A DNA stretch of 64,000 nucleotides. It comes from Limnephilus marmoratus (Eukaryota > Arthropoda > Insecta > Trichoptera > Limnephilidae). Numbering within the stretch: the stretch's first letter is position 1; each line of letters opens with the position of its first letter. Where the stretch lies: positions 20,801,450 through 20,865,449 of the forward strand of contig OU862927.1 of NCBI GenBank assembly GCA_917880885.1, written 5' to 3'. The notes under the pieces are model-generated. The model saw only the letters and a list, made by a program, of their open reading frames with translations, was not told the origin of the DNA and did not search any database. The position numbers and the translations under genes were made by a program. Shown one piece after another: positions 10,820-22,860 of the stretch.

Positions 10820-12929
10820 TATAATTTTAATATCATTGTGAAGTAAGGAGATTGTTCTTGCTTTGAAGTCTGCAAACTGATCCATGTCATCATTCAAACA
10901 GTTGCTACCATCAACATTTAATATTTATTTTGGATATGCAAATAGTTTTGTAATTTAAATTAATTTAATTAAGTTAACCGAAAATCATGCAAATCTGAGG
11001 AGGATAACTGTTGTGCCTCTCAACTTTCAATGTTAGACAAGTTGAGATGTGTTGGTTATCGCCAATAAGTTTAGGGTTCGATTGGTTACTTATTTATCCC
11101 CTCCGAATTTTCGCGAATATTCGCTTTTGATGTCTCAAACGAAATGACATTTTACGAAAACTTTGTGTTATTACCGCTTCACAATTAAAGCTCTATAAAT
11201 GAAACATTTCTGAACGTAGCCAATAGTGAAAACTATTTTAGAAAGGTTACAAAATAAGCTTTCGAATTATTATATTACAAATAAATATTAACATTTGTAA
11301 ATATTCAAATTTAGAATACAAACATGTTTTTATGTGAAAACGGTACTAAAATCACAGATTATGAAAACAACAATACTTATTCTATTATATAAATGTATAA
11401 TAAACACTTTTGTCACTTCACTTTTTTATCATTTCATATAAAAATATTTAATAAAAATTTACAACGTCGACCGCGGTCGAGCCGCCGCCCGGTAGGAAAT
11501 TTGGCGGCATAAATTATGTGTCAGACTGCGCGAATGACAGAATATTCTTGTTATGTATTTCTATGGACAACTTGAATAGGGATGTACAGCTTGATTCACT
11601 ATCGATCTTTTACTTTTTATTTGAGGGATGTCCCTAAAAGAATAACGGAGTTAGAACGATTTCTATGGAGACACACGCGTTGACGTATAAACACGCTTAT
11701 TGTACTTGACTGCTGTCGTATTTTTAACGCATATATCTGCTTACGTTGCTGACCGGAGGAACATAATCAATCTTATTAATATAATATACATAAGAGGATG
11801 ACAAAAAGCGAACTAATAATTAATGTTCACATTTGGGTACTAGTTTGCTTATTTGGTAATTGTGAATATTTACAATGTTATATTAGACTGGACAGACATT
11901 CTTCTTAGGCAAGATCAGTAGTTCACCTTGTTGAAGGTACTGACCACCACCAGTTTCATATGCGCATTCACCGAATCCTTCTTAATTGGAAATCGAACCG
12001 AATTATATGAATCGGGGGTGTATCTTGACCTCTGCCGAACCCGCGAGACTGATTCACTGAACCCCTGGGGTTCGGTCTGACCACCGGGCTTGATTCTAAA
12101 TAGTACTCGTGCTCTGGCGGACTAACAGCGGAAGCCCGCCCTATCTTACTGGAGCCTTCGGCCATCATCGCGTAAGACACGAACGGTGATGGATGGTACT
12201 CTTCTGATAATTAACCCAGCTGCCATCTAATGGGATCTGGCAGAAGTTCGTATTATAAACTAACCTATTGACATCTATTGAAATAAGCTGAAACTACACG
12301 GACAATCGATACACTACAATTATCATTGCATCCATAGTGAATTACAGCAAGATTAATAATTAAATATTTTACTTCAATCCGCTTGACGACAATACCTTGC
12401 TAGACCTTAAAAGTTAAATAAACGAAGATTACCTGTGAAAACATATCACGGCAAGTCCCTGTTCGCTATTATTCTCAGGACGTGAGCTGAACCAACTGCG
12501 AGCTGAGAGCTGCCAAGGGAACTCTTTTCTGAAGCTGAAACGTGAACAACTTTCAGAATGTAATAGAAACAGTACACAGCCAACGATTTAGAAATAACGG
12601 GATTGTGTTACAATGATAGCTTATGAAAATGCACAAAATTCAAATAAATATAAACAAAGGTTATAATTTTATAGTTTTTTGTTTGTAGTGTTGTTTAAAT
12701 TAACTAGCGTTGACTCATGAAAAATAATGGCATGTTTTCAGTGAGTCGAGCTCGCTGAAACTCGGCAAATAGATTCGTTGTCGATGACAATGCATTTTAT
12801 CGACTTTTGGTGGCACTTACGAATTATACAAGCGCCCTTACGAATTTTTCTGAAATTGGATGACAACATATATTTAAAAAAATACAGCAGTTAATATACG
12901 TATGAAATAAATGTCGGTACCATCCATTT
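10820..12929. other. Intergenic, no recognised gene
   Basis: AT-rich, with a GC patch at 11465-11510 (CGTCGACCGCGGTCGAGCCG). A minus-strand open frame at 11968-12180 has no domain I recognise. 11190-11670 has weak similarity to the repeat at 6540-7145. Confidence 0.4.
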
Positions 12930-13806
12930 AGGATTTGGTTTAGGTGTTAGCCATGTTCGCTTACCAGACTCTGGGGAGGAAGGTTCAATCCTCAGTCAAA
13001 CGTGTTTTTTCTTGGGGTAAAAATAATCTAGTTGAATTTAATGTTTCAAAGACCCAATCATCTTTGATTACGTCTAAAAGGGATCAAAATGAAAATCTAG
13101 TCTGCTTCAACGGAAGCAATCTTCTTAACAGGCCCTCCATTGATATGCTCGGTATAATTCTAAGTGACCAACTCAGATATGGGGGTTCCATCGAAGCCAG
13201 AGTTAAGTTAGCCTATCAAAAACTGGGCGTACTGTACAGGGCCCGCAGGTACTTTAATAGTATACAACTGCTAATCCTGTACAAATCACAAGTGCGCCCC
13301 ACGGTTGAATTTGGCAGCCACCTCTGGTCTGGAGCACCAAAATACCTGAAAAAAACCCTCGACTTTGTGCAGACATGGGCGGTCCGTCTATTCTCCTAAT
13401 TTTACAAACGGATTGCAATCTTTCGAGCACGGGCGTTGGGTGGGAATAATATCCTTGTTCTACCGGTATATCAATGGAAGATGCTCAGAGGAACTAGCGT
13501 CATTGATCCCTTCGGCACCGGTGCATAGTCGGGAAACACGCCAAACGCGTGCCAAACATATGTACACAGTTGACATTGGTCACACGAGAACTGGTCGCTT
13601 CTTCGACTCGTTCTTGTGTTCAACAGCTCGGCTGTGGAACGATTTGCCGGCCTTTGTGTCTCCTCCTTCCTACAACATGGGTCTTTTCAAGACCAATGTT
13701 CATTCCTTCCTCTCCTCCAAAAGACTCTCCACACAGCATCTCAGATGACATAGGCCCTGAGGGAAATTATTTTCCTCAGGGCCTCCTGTGTGGTGTTAAT
13801 ATAAAA
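12930..13806 (+). mobile_element. LINE-A copy 2: RT C-terminal half, one frameshift
   Basis: 5'-truncated non-LTR retrotransposon. The first frame (12944-13399) gives the end of the palm and the thumb: NNLVEFNVSKTQ, PSIDMLGIILSDQLRYGGSI, YKSQVRPTVEFGSHLWSGAP. A small deletion near 13385-13400 shifts to a second frame (to 13748) with FYRYINGRCSEELASLIP, RTGRFFDSFLCSTARLWNDL and SSKRLSTQ, the usual LW.DLP tail of jockey/CR1-like RTs. The 3' UTR is short: a strong hairpin at 13753-13783, then TGTGTGGTGTTAATATAAAAAA. Catalytic YADD and endonuclease are missing. Same family as 4620, 34226, 39655 and 45890. Confidence 0.85.
13753..13783 (+). other. LINE-A 3' tail hairpin
   Basis: GGCCCTGAGG pairs perfectly with CCTCAGGGCC around an A/T-rich loop that extends the stem. 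It is present at the same place before the A-rich tail in the copy at 45890-46563 and, degenerate, in SINE3. It is likely the RT recognition structure for target-primed reverse transcription. Confidence 0.7.
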
Positions 13807-14614
13807 AAACAAAACATTTTTTCCTTGAAATTGGAGCCAGCCATAATTAGTAATAATAATATATATATATTCATAATATAAATTTCTTCATTCAATGAAA
13901 TTGGCAACATTACAACTAAAAAGTACATGTTCAATGTAGATTACAAATAGATTACATCAGTACAAAAAATTTAACAAGCAGAAAGTAATGTAAGATCGGT
14001 TACACAGAAGTAGCATAATTATACAATATTTTTAGTTGTGCATAGTCTGCCTCACTAGGTGAACCTGTATTGAGGCAGTTGTTGTTGTTAGACATGTAAA
14101 TTGTTTCTCACAATTTTATCTATGGTTTTTTATAAATGTATAATGTAGGTTTCTATACAGCAAAAACTTTATTTTAGATTACATTATTGTTTGTAACACA
14201 AAACAAAAACTACACAATGCAAATATTTCCTGTTAATTTCATATTTCTTCCAAATACTCCACAACTTTATAGTCTGGTTAACTTTCACACTGTTTCAGAA
14301 ACAATACAAAACATAACAGGAGCACAGCAAGACGAAAGGGTCCCCAGGAAATTGACTGCATCAATCAATCCATTACCACACGTCGAAATCTGGACAAGTG
14401 TTATCGAAGTGATGAATATTCAAGCTGTTGTTTCTACCTTGGTCTTTGTTCATTACGTTCATGGCGGTCTTGGTTATTTGTTAAATAATATGTCAGGCAG
14501 GTTGTGGTGAGTGTGTTATTAGCAATTCAAGTCGTACTGGTTAAGTGGTAAGTTTACTGTTTGTTTACAATAATTTCTGATAGGTTAGATGCTAAGTTGC
14601 TAAGAGGTGAAGAC
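13807..14614. other. Unassigned
   Basis: Mostly AT-rich. The open frame at 14187-14510 (107 codons) lacks any motif I know and no splice context is evident. Confidence 0.3.
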
Positions 14615-15330
14615 TTAAGAGGGCATTACCAGAGAAAACCAGAAATATGTCATTTTCAAATCAGATTTTAGACGTATTGACTCTTCCACAAAAAAATATA
14701 AATGGATTTTGAAAAATTGTTCTTTTATCTAGCATTCGCGTGTAATAAATTTTGAGATTTTTTTAAATTTTTAGTATAAAAAGGTTATTCCATAGGTCAT
14801 TCCGCAGAGTTAAATTTTCAAAAAAGATTTTGTATTATACCACACCCATTTCAAATAATATAATCATGCAGTAAAATAAATCAATACATTATCTATCAAA
14901 CGCATGTTTTAGAATTTTAATTTTAGTTTCAATAAAATCATTAAAAAATATGTACGTGCATGTGTTTCTTGACGAAAATTGGTCCATTTGTGTATTTATT
15001 TGCGCACTTACAAACTAATATATTTCAGATTTTTTAAACATTCTTATTAAATTTAGACATTATTGAAAAATTATAAATACTTATAATCAAAAAATAATTA
15101 CAAAAAGTACATTATTTTAATAGTTTTATCATCACGCCTTTCAGCATTTTTGGATGAAGGTATAAATTAAAGCAAATTTGGATTGAAATAAATTCGATAT
15201 TGAGTTATAATTTAAAAAAGATGGTACGGAGAATAATTAATCTTTCTCATTGTAACCGCCCTGCACGATTGTAAGAACAACTTTCGACGAAATGTGGATT
15301 TTCGTCCGCTGGCTGGTTAAACGCTCTTAA
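14615..15330 (-). mobile_element. TTAA-flanked 0.7-kb repeat, copy A
   Basis: Bounded by TTAA at 14615-14618 and 15327-15330. Imperfect inverted ends: TTAAGAGGGCATTACCAGAG and, on the other strand, TTAAGAGCGTTTAACCAGCC. It is homologous throughout to 18099-18824 and 35574-36279 in the opposite orientation. There is no frame. The TTAA boundaries suggest a piggyBac-type non-autonomous element. Confidence 0.7.
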
Positions 15331-15547
15331 GGCGGTTTGGGATTCTTGGTACGAAAAGGTGTTTAAAACAATTACTTCCATACACTCAGGATATAAGCAA
15401 GTACTTTTAGATCTCTTTTTTATTATTCCTACTACTTTGTTTCGAGATGTGATAAAAAATTGACATAAAAGTATAATACGTTTTACCAAAATTATAAAAA
15501 TGAGTTTGAGACAAATCTTGAACCTATATTTAAAATGATATGAATTT

Positions 15548-15645
15548 TTGTTTTTTGTTTTTGGGGTGTTCTGCCGTGTTGCGCTACATTCTCCTTTAGC
15601 CAACGTTTCGGACAGTATTACAGTGTTGATCATCAGGGTAGATGT
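15548..15645 (-). mobile_element. Penelope-type terminal fragment
   Basis: The minus strand carries CCTGATGATC...GAAACGTTGGCTAAAGGAG, then GTAGCGCAACACGG and CACCCCAAAAAC, the same block as at 41660-41795 and 42970-43135. A CTGATGA (15630-15636) and GAAA (15606-15609) pair is present, but helix II is partly mismatched. It directly abuts the Helitron that starts at 15671. Confidence 0.6.
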
Positions 15646-15670
15646 GTGATTATATTTGTATGTATTTATA

Positions 15671-17547
15671 TCTATCTATCTTCTATCTTCTATCTTCTAT
15701 CTTCTATCTTCTATCTTCTATCTTCTATCTTCTATCTTCTATCTTCTATCTTCTATCTTCTATCTTCTATCTTCTATCTTCTATCTTCTATCTTCTATCT
15801 TCTATCTTCTATCTTCTATCTTCTATCTTCTATCTTCTATCTTCTATCTTCTATCTTCTATCTTCTATCTTCTATCTTCTATCTTCTATCTTCTATCTTC
15901 TATCTTCTATCTTCTATCTTCTATCTTCTATCTTCTATCTTCTATCTTCTATCTTCTATCTTCTATCTTCTATCTTCTATCTTCTATCTTCTATCTTCTA
16001 TCTTCTATCTTCTATCTTCTATCTTCTATCTTCTATCTTCTATCTTCTATCTTCTATCTTCTATCTTCTATCTTCTATCTTCTATCTTCTATCTTCTATC
16101 TTCTATCTTCTATCTTCTATCTTCTATCTTCTATCTTCTATCTTCTATCTTCTATCTTCTATCTTCTATCTTCTATCTTCTATCTTCTATCTTCTATCTT
16201 CTATCTTCTATCTTCTATCTTCTATCTTCTATCTTCTATCTTCTATCTTCTATCTTCTATCTTCTATCTTCTATCTTCTATCTTCTATCTTCTATCTTCT
16301 ATCTTCTATCTTCTATCTTCTATCTTCTATCTTCTATCTTCTATCTTCTATCTTCTATCTTCTATCTTCTATCTTCTATCTTCTATCTTCTATCTTCTAT
16401 CTTCTATCTTCTATCTTCTATCTTCTATCTTCTATCTTCTATCTTCTATCTTCTATCTTCTATCTTCTATCTTCTATCTTCTATCTTCTATCTTCTATCT
16501 TCTATCTTCTATCTTCTATCTTCTATCTTCTATCTTCTATCTTCTATCTTCTATCTTCTATCTTCTATCTTCTATCTTCTATCTTCTATCTTCTATCTTC
16601 TATCTTCTATCTTCTATCTTCTATCTTCTATCTTCTATCTTCTATCTTCTATCTTCTATCTTCTATCTTCTATCTTCTATCTTCTATCTTCTATCTTCTA
16701 TCTTCTATCTTCTATCTTCTATCTTCTATCTTCTATCTTCTATCTTCTATCTTCTATCTTCTATCTTCTATCTTCTATCTTCTATCTTCTATCTTCTATC
16801 TTCTATCTTCTATCTTCTATCTTCTATCTTCTATCTTCTATCTTCTATCTTCTATCTTCTATCTTCTATCTTCTATCTTCTATCTTCTATCTTCTATCTT
16901 CTATCTTCTATCTTCTATCTTCTATCTTCTATCTTCTATCTTCTATCTTCTATCTTCTATCTTCTATCTTCTATCTTCTATCTTCTATCTTCTATCTTCT
17001 ATCTTCTATCTTCTATCTTCTATCTCTTATCTTCTATCTTCTATCTTCTATCTAAATAAAAAGGAATCCCCGAAATGTATGTACGCGCATAACTGCCGAA
17101 CGACTGCACCAAAGTGGAAAATTCTTTTTTATTTGTGTTCGTTATTGTCAGGACAAGGTTTCTATAACACTAATGGTGAGCTCTTGCTTTATGAAAATTG
17201 CAATAGGTTGCACGCGAGCTGTTTGAAAACTGAATGCACCGGGACTGAGTGTATGGAATGCGGGAGGGGAAGGGGGGAAGGGAACTCAAGTAGGGGGTTC
17301 GCGGGAGAGGCGGGAGGGGATCCAGGGAGGGGGGAGGGGAACTCGGGAGGGGGTTCACGGGACGGGGGAAGGGGTGGAGTGGAGTGGGAAGAAGGAACGT
17401 GGAGGAGGCGGAGTGGGAACGCGAGGGGGGAACGAGACGCGGGAGAGGAAGGGGAGGCGGAAGGAGAACGGGACGAATGGGAAAGGAAGCAGGAAGATAC
17501 AATTTCTTTATTAAATGGCATAGCAACGCGTGCCGGGTACCAGCTAG
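15671..17547 (+). mobile_element. Non-autonomous Helitron (type beta) with giant 7-bp array, copy 1
   Basis: Starts TCTATC after A (15670) and ends CTAG (17544-17547) before T (17548), so both ends obey the Helitron A|T rule. Directly inside the 5' end is a (TATCTTC)n array to about 17053. A conserved body follows (GCATAACTGCCGAACGACTG, TTGTCAGGACAAGGTTTCTA), then a G-rich GGGAGGGGA region at 17260-17480, and a terminal GTGCCGGGTACCAGCTAG with a short stem. The same body lies in reverse at 20172-21103. No Rep/helicase, so it depends on others. Long open frames through the array are artefacts: no frame of the unit contains a stop. Confidence 0.85.
15674..17053. repeat. (TATCTTC)n satellite, about 197 units
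   Basis: About 1.38 kb of the 7-mer TATCTTC with almost no variation; one defect is TATCTCTTATC at 17021-17031. Such homogeneity means recent expansion or strong slippage. Confidence 0.97.
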
Positions 17548-17580
17548 TTTAAAATATTTAAATGTTTAATAAATATTTTT

Positions 17581-17870
17581 GTAGTAAAACTTCTTTACCC
17601 ACGCTTGACTAGTGGCGTAAGCTGGCGAATGCGTGACAAGAGCGTTACGAAAAGTGGCGAACGGTTGAGAGGGAGATATAAGTTAGTGAAGATAGAAAGA
17701 GAGAGAGTTACGTTTCGTATATCGCTGTAGGGGCAAGAGAGAGAGGTGCGAGCACACATTTTCTTTCTCTCTTTCTCTCATAGCCAGTTACGATTCGTAT
17801 ATCTTAGATGGAGCTAAATAAGTTTTACTTCAGTCGTGTGGTCTAAAGCACACTCGTTTTTTTGTGTGTT
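17581..17870. mobile_element. TIR element of the TAAAACTTC family, copy 1
   Basis: Left AGTAAAACTTCTTTACCCAC and right AAGTTTTACTTCAGTCGTGT ends, inverted over about ten bases; both ends are repeated at 26811-27360 around a different core. The core here is GCGTTACGAAAAGTGG-like plus GAGAGA simple sequence and no array. The right boundary is set by similarity (CTAAAGCACACTCG) and may extend a few bases. Confidence 0.65.
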
Positions 17871-18098
17871 TACCGTCTGGCAAATGCTACTTGGCCTTTG
17901 AAGTTTTCGAACAAAAGTAAAACTTTGAAAATTAGCGAATAAATTCTTTAAATTTTTCGTTCATTAATAATTCTTCTTACATCTAGGAAATATATAAATT
18001 TTTCAAATAGATAGTGATGGCCCACATCTGTTTGAAACGTAGACGTACCGTAAATTATTTTCTTATTTTTTTTCTTTTAAAATGTTTTATAAGAATCT

Positions 18099-18824
18099 TT
18101 AAGGGCGTTTAACCAGCCAGCGGCCGAAAATCCACATTTCGTTAAAAGATGTTCTTACGATCGGACAGGGCGGTTCCAATGAGAATGATTAATTATTCTC
18201 CATACCAGCTTTTTAAAATTATAGCACAATATCGATTTTATTTCATTCCTAATTTGCTTTAATTTTTATCTACATTCTGAAAAAAATGCTGAAAGGCGTG
18301 ATGATAAAACTATTAAAGTTATGTACTTTTTGTAATTATTTTTTGATCATAAGTATTTGTCATTTTTAATAATGTCTAAGCAAAATAAAAATGTTAAAAA
18401 ATCTCAAATATATTAGTTTGAAGGTGCGCAAATAAATACACAAACGGACCAATTTTCGTCAAGAAAAGCATGTACTGTATATTTTTTAATGATTTTATTT
18501 AAACTAAAATTAAAATTCTGAAACACGCATTTCCCAGATAATGTATTGATTTATTTTACTGATTTTAATGATTACATGAATTAAAATGGGTGTTGAACAA
18601 TACAAAATCGTTTTTCAAAATTTAACAAATCTGCCAACGACCTATGGTATAACCTTATTATATTAAAAATAAACATTTTTCTCAAAATTTAAAACATGCG
18701 CTTACTAGATAAAAGAAAAATCTTTCGAAATCAATTTATAATTTTTTGTGGAAAAGATTCAATACGTCTAAAATCTGATTTAAAAATGACATATTTCTGG
18801 TTTTCTCTGGTTATACCCTCCTAC
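18099..18824 (+). mobile_element. TTAA-flanked 0.7-kb repeat, copy B
   Basis: Starts at TTAAGGGCGTTTAACCAGCC. Homologous along its length to copies A and C; the far end has decayed (CTCTGGTTATACCCTCCTAC). No coding frame. Confidence 0.7.
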
Positions 18825-18929
18825 TTATTTTATGAATTATGAAATATGTAGGAACTCATTGCAAAATCAATCATTTGAACCCTTTCACACGTACGATATC
18901 TCTACATAAATATTATAAATTATAGTCCT

Positions 18930-19200
18930 CCGCCGCGCCTATCTGTTCGCGATAAACTCAAAAACTGATGAACGGATTTTCATGCGGTTTTCACCAATAG
19001 ATATAGTGATTCATGAGGATGCCTTAGGTATGTACTTGGTCAAAGTTTGGGTTAAATTGGTTGAAATAAATAACATATAAAGGAGAATATCAGTATGTGG
19101 TGGACGAGCGGGCTGGCAAGCGTGCGGTGTGGATTTGATTTGTATGCAAATCTACAGTTTTATGCCGGGGTTGATGAAATTTTGTACATGTGACCTTCAA
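18930..19200 (+). mobile_element. Helitron-like 5' region fragment
   Basis: Carries ATATTATAAATTATAGTCC, CGCGATAAACTC, GATGAACGGATTTTCATGCG and GGTTTTCACCAATAGAT, a word order shared with the reverse of the type gamma Helitrons (CGCATGAAAATCCGTTGCG at 20094 and 61688). No termini found. Confidence 0.4.
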
Positions 19201-19900
19201 AACAGAGGAAGGTCACTGTCTAGATTTGATTTTGAAAACTCTGTCTAAAGTGTAAAAATAAATTTTAAATTTTTGTCCTGGGTCGTAGATCTGGCGTCAA
19301 TACCACCCTGACGGGAAAACACCATTAACAAACCACTCCTTTTCTCTTTAACCTTTTTCATTTTCTGGTCGGTATCTTAAAAACTTAAAACATCCATCAA
19401 TTGGTAGTGTCACTTTAGACATTGACTCACCATATTTGTTACCTTGTGTAGTTAAACATTTGTTAGATCCTAACTGGCAAGGATTTCAAAAGAAAAACTT
19501 AAAAAAAAATGATACTTTAGGAATTTTTAAATCACATAAATTACTAATTACATAAAAAAAAAACATGTGTTGGTTTTGCTCATTGATAACTTTAAGGCAT
19601 TTGATGCAAAAAACTGTTAGAAATTGCCTTGCAAATGCGAAAATGCGTTGCCCCCATTGATACATGGAGGCACTGGGAAGCAGAGGAAAGCTGATAATTT
19701 TATTTAAAAAAAAAAATCGAGTGCAGTTCAATCGCGGTAGAAGCGAAACTTCACCAAAACAATCTAAAACAATAAAAGCATTGAAAAGTGACATCATAAT
19801 AAAAGCGGTCAATGAGCGCAGTTTGACGCTTAGTAGGAACTATAATGCGTCATTTTCGTTTCATCCGAAATTCATATCACAACGGTGCTAATATATTTAA
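19201..19900. other. Unassigned
   Basis: AT-rich; short overlapping frames on both strands at 19486-19891 show no motif. Confidence 0.3.
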
Positions 19901-20171
19901 CTAGCAGACCCGGCCACACGTCGTTGTGGCTAACGAGACCTTTATAAACAGCGCCATCTGTTAAATCAAATCCACGCACATCACGCTGCCGCTTGGCCAG
20001 ATATATTATGTATTTCAACCAATTTACACAAAACCTTGACAAATTATATACCTTAAAACCTTCCTCATGAATCATTCTGTCTATTGGTGAAAACCGCATG
20101 AAAATCCGTTGCGTAGTTTAAAAGATCTAAGCGCACTTACATCGTGAGCGACTTCATTTTATACTTAGTAA
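19901..20171 (-). mobile_element. Helitron type gamma copy 2, split by another Helitron
   Basis: The minus-strand 3' end CTAG at 19901-19904 precedes T; just upstream GCCACA and TGTGGC form the terminal hairpin. The body matches 61480-61766. The 5' tip expected to read TCATTACATAGTATAAA is interrupted after a few bases by the Helitron at 20172-21103; the missing bases lie at about 21104-21107. Confidence 0.8.
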
Positions 20172-21103
20172 CTAGCTGGTACCCGGCATGCGTTGCTACG
20201 CCATTTGATAAAGAAATTGTTTCTCTCTGCGTGTCCTTTCTCATTCGTCCCGTCCCTTCTGCCTCCCCTTCCTCTCCCGCGTCCCGTTCCCCTCTCGCGT
20301 TCCCTCCCCCCTCCCAGGTTCCTTTCCCCCCTCCCTGGTTCCCCTCCTCCCCTCCCGCGAAATCACTACTTGAGTTCCCCCCCCCCCCTTTCCCCCTCCC
20401 GCATTTCATGCATTCAGTCCCGGTACATTCAGTTTTCAAACAGCTCGTGTGCCACCTATTGCAATTTTTTTATTCAAATTTCATAATGCCAGAGCTCACC
20501 AGTAGTTTTATACAAACCTTATCCTGACAATAGCGAACACAAGAAAAAAAGAATTATTCAATTTGATGCTGTCGTTCGGAAGTTATGCGCGTACATACAT
20601 TTCGGCGATTCATTTTTATTTATATAGAAGAAGAAGATAGAAGATAGAAGAAGAAGATAGAAGAAGAAGATAGAAGATAGAAGATAGTAGATAGAAGATA
20701 GAAGATAGAAGATAGAAGATAGAAGATAGAAGATAGAAGATAGAAGATAGAAGATAGAAGATAGAAGATAGAAGATAGAAGATAGAAGATAGAAGATAGA
20801 AGATAGAAGATAGAAGATAGAAGATAGAAGATAGAAGATAGAAGATAGAAGATAGAAGATAGAAGATAGAAGATAGAAGATAGAAGATAGAAGATAGAAG
20901 ATAGAAGATAGAAGATAGAAGATAGAAGATAGAAGATAGAAGATAGAAGATAGAAGATAGAAGATAGAAGATAGAAGATAGAAGATAGAAGATAGAAGAT
21001 AGAAGATAGAAGATAGAAGATAGAAGATAGAAGATAGAAGATAGAAGATAGAAGATAGAAGATAGAAGATAGAAGATAGAAGATAGAAGATAGAAGATAA
21101 AGA
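20172..21103 (-). mobile_element. Helitron type beta with 7-bp array, copy 2
   Basis: The minus strand begins TCTTTATCTTC at 21103 after A and ends CCAGCTAG at 20172 before T. Same layout as copy 1: array, then GCATAACTTCCGAACGACAG, CTATTGTCAGGATAAGG, the G-rich body (reverse at 20250-20410) and terminus. Its array is shorter (about 20635-21098). Confidence 0.85.
20635..21098. repeat. (GAAGATA)n satellite, about 60 units
   Basis: Reverse complement of the array at 15674-17053. The inner edge (20635-20690) is impure, with GAAGAAGAAGATAGAA variants; the rest is uniform. Confidence 0.97.
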
Positions 21104-21107
21104 TGTA

Positions 21108-21806
21108 TCTCAACTAAACTATTATATTAACTTAACCATGTTATTACATAAAATGTTGACTATATGTACTTGCTGACAAAATTCAAAAGAGTTTAGCAAG
21201 TTTGAATGATAATAATAAAAAAAACTTGCTAAAGCGTTCATCTTAAGATTAGTTCTAATAATTCTACCATCTAGTATGGAAATAACTGTGATTGTTTTAC
21301 AGACCAGTTGCCCTGTTAATTAGGATTAACTTCCGAAGATAAACATGACCGTAATGGTCTAACAGTCTAACTCGTGCATCTTGCAAGAATATTGTTTGTT
21401 TTGTGTATAACTTGGTTCATAACACAAACTGAATATAATTATTCAAGATGGTGTTAAGATCGTTACCGTATAAATTTGGTGTTGCAAATCCTACATTACA
21501 TTTATTCAGCTTTGGTGACCAAAGTGAGCCGGAACTTTGGACGGCAAAATAATGCATTTAAATTAAAATTTTGTGTTAAAATCACAAGCATATTTTCTCG
21601 TTTAGAGTTGATGCCATATAATTTTTTTTCGTGACTGCCATCTGTGAATAAAAGATAAAAATAAAAATTTATATCAACAGTTATCGTGAATGCAAGCAAT
21701 AATATAAGAACAAGTCTCTTTTTATAACTTTTGAAGGTTATTCCCGTCGATGTAATATATCATTGAAGAAGAAGATATCACCAATAATCTACTACAATAC
21801 GAAAAT
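21108..21806. other. Intergenic, no recognised gene
   Basis: AT-rich; I see nothing I can name. Confidence 0.4.
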
Positions 21807-22400
21807 ATTTATTTATTTATTTATTTATTAGTAAGGGACAAACAGCTTATACATAAAACATAAAGATAAAAATATACATTGTTAAATCGAGTCAAGCCAA
21901 AAAAGTCTCCTATGTTAAAGTTGATTGGAGATAGAGTTTTATTACATATTAAAATTAATTTGAGGTGAGGAGGTGAGGAAGGGGAATAAAGGAGGAGGAT
22001 AGGAGATGCTCCGGATACTTTTCACACTCGTATTAATTTTTGATCGTACGTGTTACTTCTAATCGATATTTCTGTAGTGTATGGCTAAAAATGTCTATAT
22101 TTTGAAATTTTGTGTTATATTGCGCACATATACGGGGAATTGTTGATTTTTTTCTAATGTTAGTTCTACATGTAGGCAAATGAAACAAATGGGATTGCCG
22201 AGTTGATCTTGACGGAATATGAATATTTATTAAGTTGGTTAGCTCTGGAGAGTCCAGGCCATTATTAACAATTTTAAATAATAAAGTTTGGTCAAAAATT
22301 AAACGTCGTGTATAAAGGGAGTTGAAATTGTGGTAATTATGAAAGAGAATATGAAAGAGAACAAGACATAGAAAAATACAAAAAGGTAATGGTCGCAACT
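21807..22400 (-). mobile_element. LINE-D copy 1: jockey-type C-terminus and 3' UTR
   Basis: The minus frame 22398-22033 has the jockey C-terminal layout: YTRRLIFDQTLLFKIVNNGL, SPELTNLINIHIPSRSTRQS, then a Cys/Arg/Asn-rich end (TCRTN) and IPRICAQYN. This region follows the RT thumb in jockey-like elements. The 3' UTR (22030-21830) matches 52978-53190, and the tail is an (AAAT)n run at 21807-21828. Everything upstream of the C-terminus is missing. Confidence 0.75.
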
Positions 22401-22705
22401 GATATTCTTCAATGATATATTACATTGTAGGGAATAAACCTTCGAAAGTTAGAAAAAGAGAGTTGTTCTTATAAAAAAATGAATATTCATTTAGACTTTT
22501 ATAAAAAGGTCAATATATGTTCCGTATAACTAAAATAGGATATATTGGTCCGAGACGCTTTCTAGGTTACAAACCAGTCCTTAGAACGATTAATTTCAAT
22601 GAAAAAAGATAGTTGCCAATGATAAGGAAAATTAGTAGAAAATATAGTATTGTTAATTCTAAAATTTTAAAGTATGAGATTAACAATTATGTCGGTTTGA
22701 TGGAA

Positions 22706-22860
22706 GGTGGCAATGGCTGAACTGGTAAAAGCGTACATTCCGGTTAGACGAGAGGTTCTGGATTCGAGTCCCAGTTGCAACCATTATCTTTTTCTATTTT
22801 TCTGTCTCTTGTTCTCTTTCATATTTTCGTTTAGATTATTAGTGTTATCTTCTTCATCAA
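22706..22860 (+). mobile_element. tRNA-like SINE, single copy
   Basis: 22706-22782 has an A box (TGGCTGAACTGG), a clear B box (GGATTCGAGTCCC) and a near-complete acceptor stem (GGTGGCA/TGCAACC, one mismatch) plus A. The anticodon stem does not pair properly, so a functional tRNA is unlikely. The downstream TTATCTTTTTCT and TTTTTCTGTCTC resemble the bodies of the 48-kb SINEs. Confidence 0.55.

Noticed and set aside
11968..12180. Small minus-strand gene
   Set aside because: 70 codons, no recognisable domain, no splice or promoter support.
17170..17526. Pro/Ser-rich minus-strand frames
   Set aside because: They read the G-rich body of the Helitron in reverse; composition effect, repeated at 20193-20486.
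15642..17552. 636-codon open frame with a 7-residue repeat
   Set aside because: All three frames of the 7-bp array are open; it is a simple repeat, not a protein.
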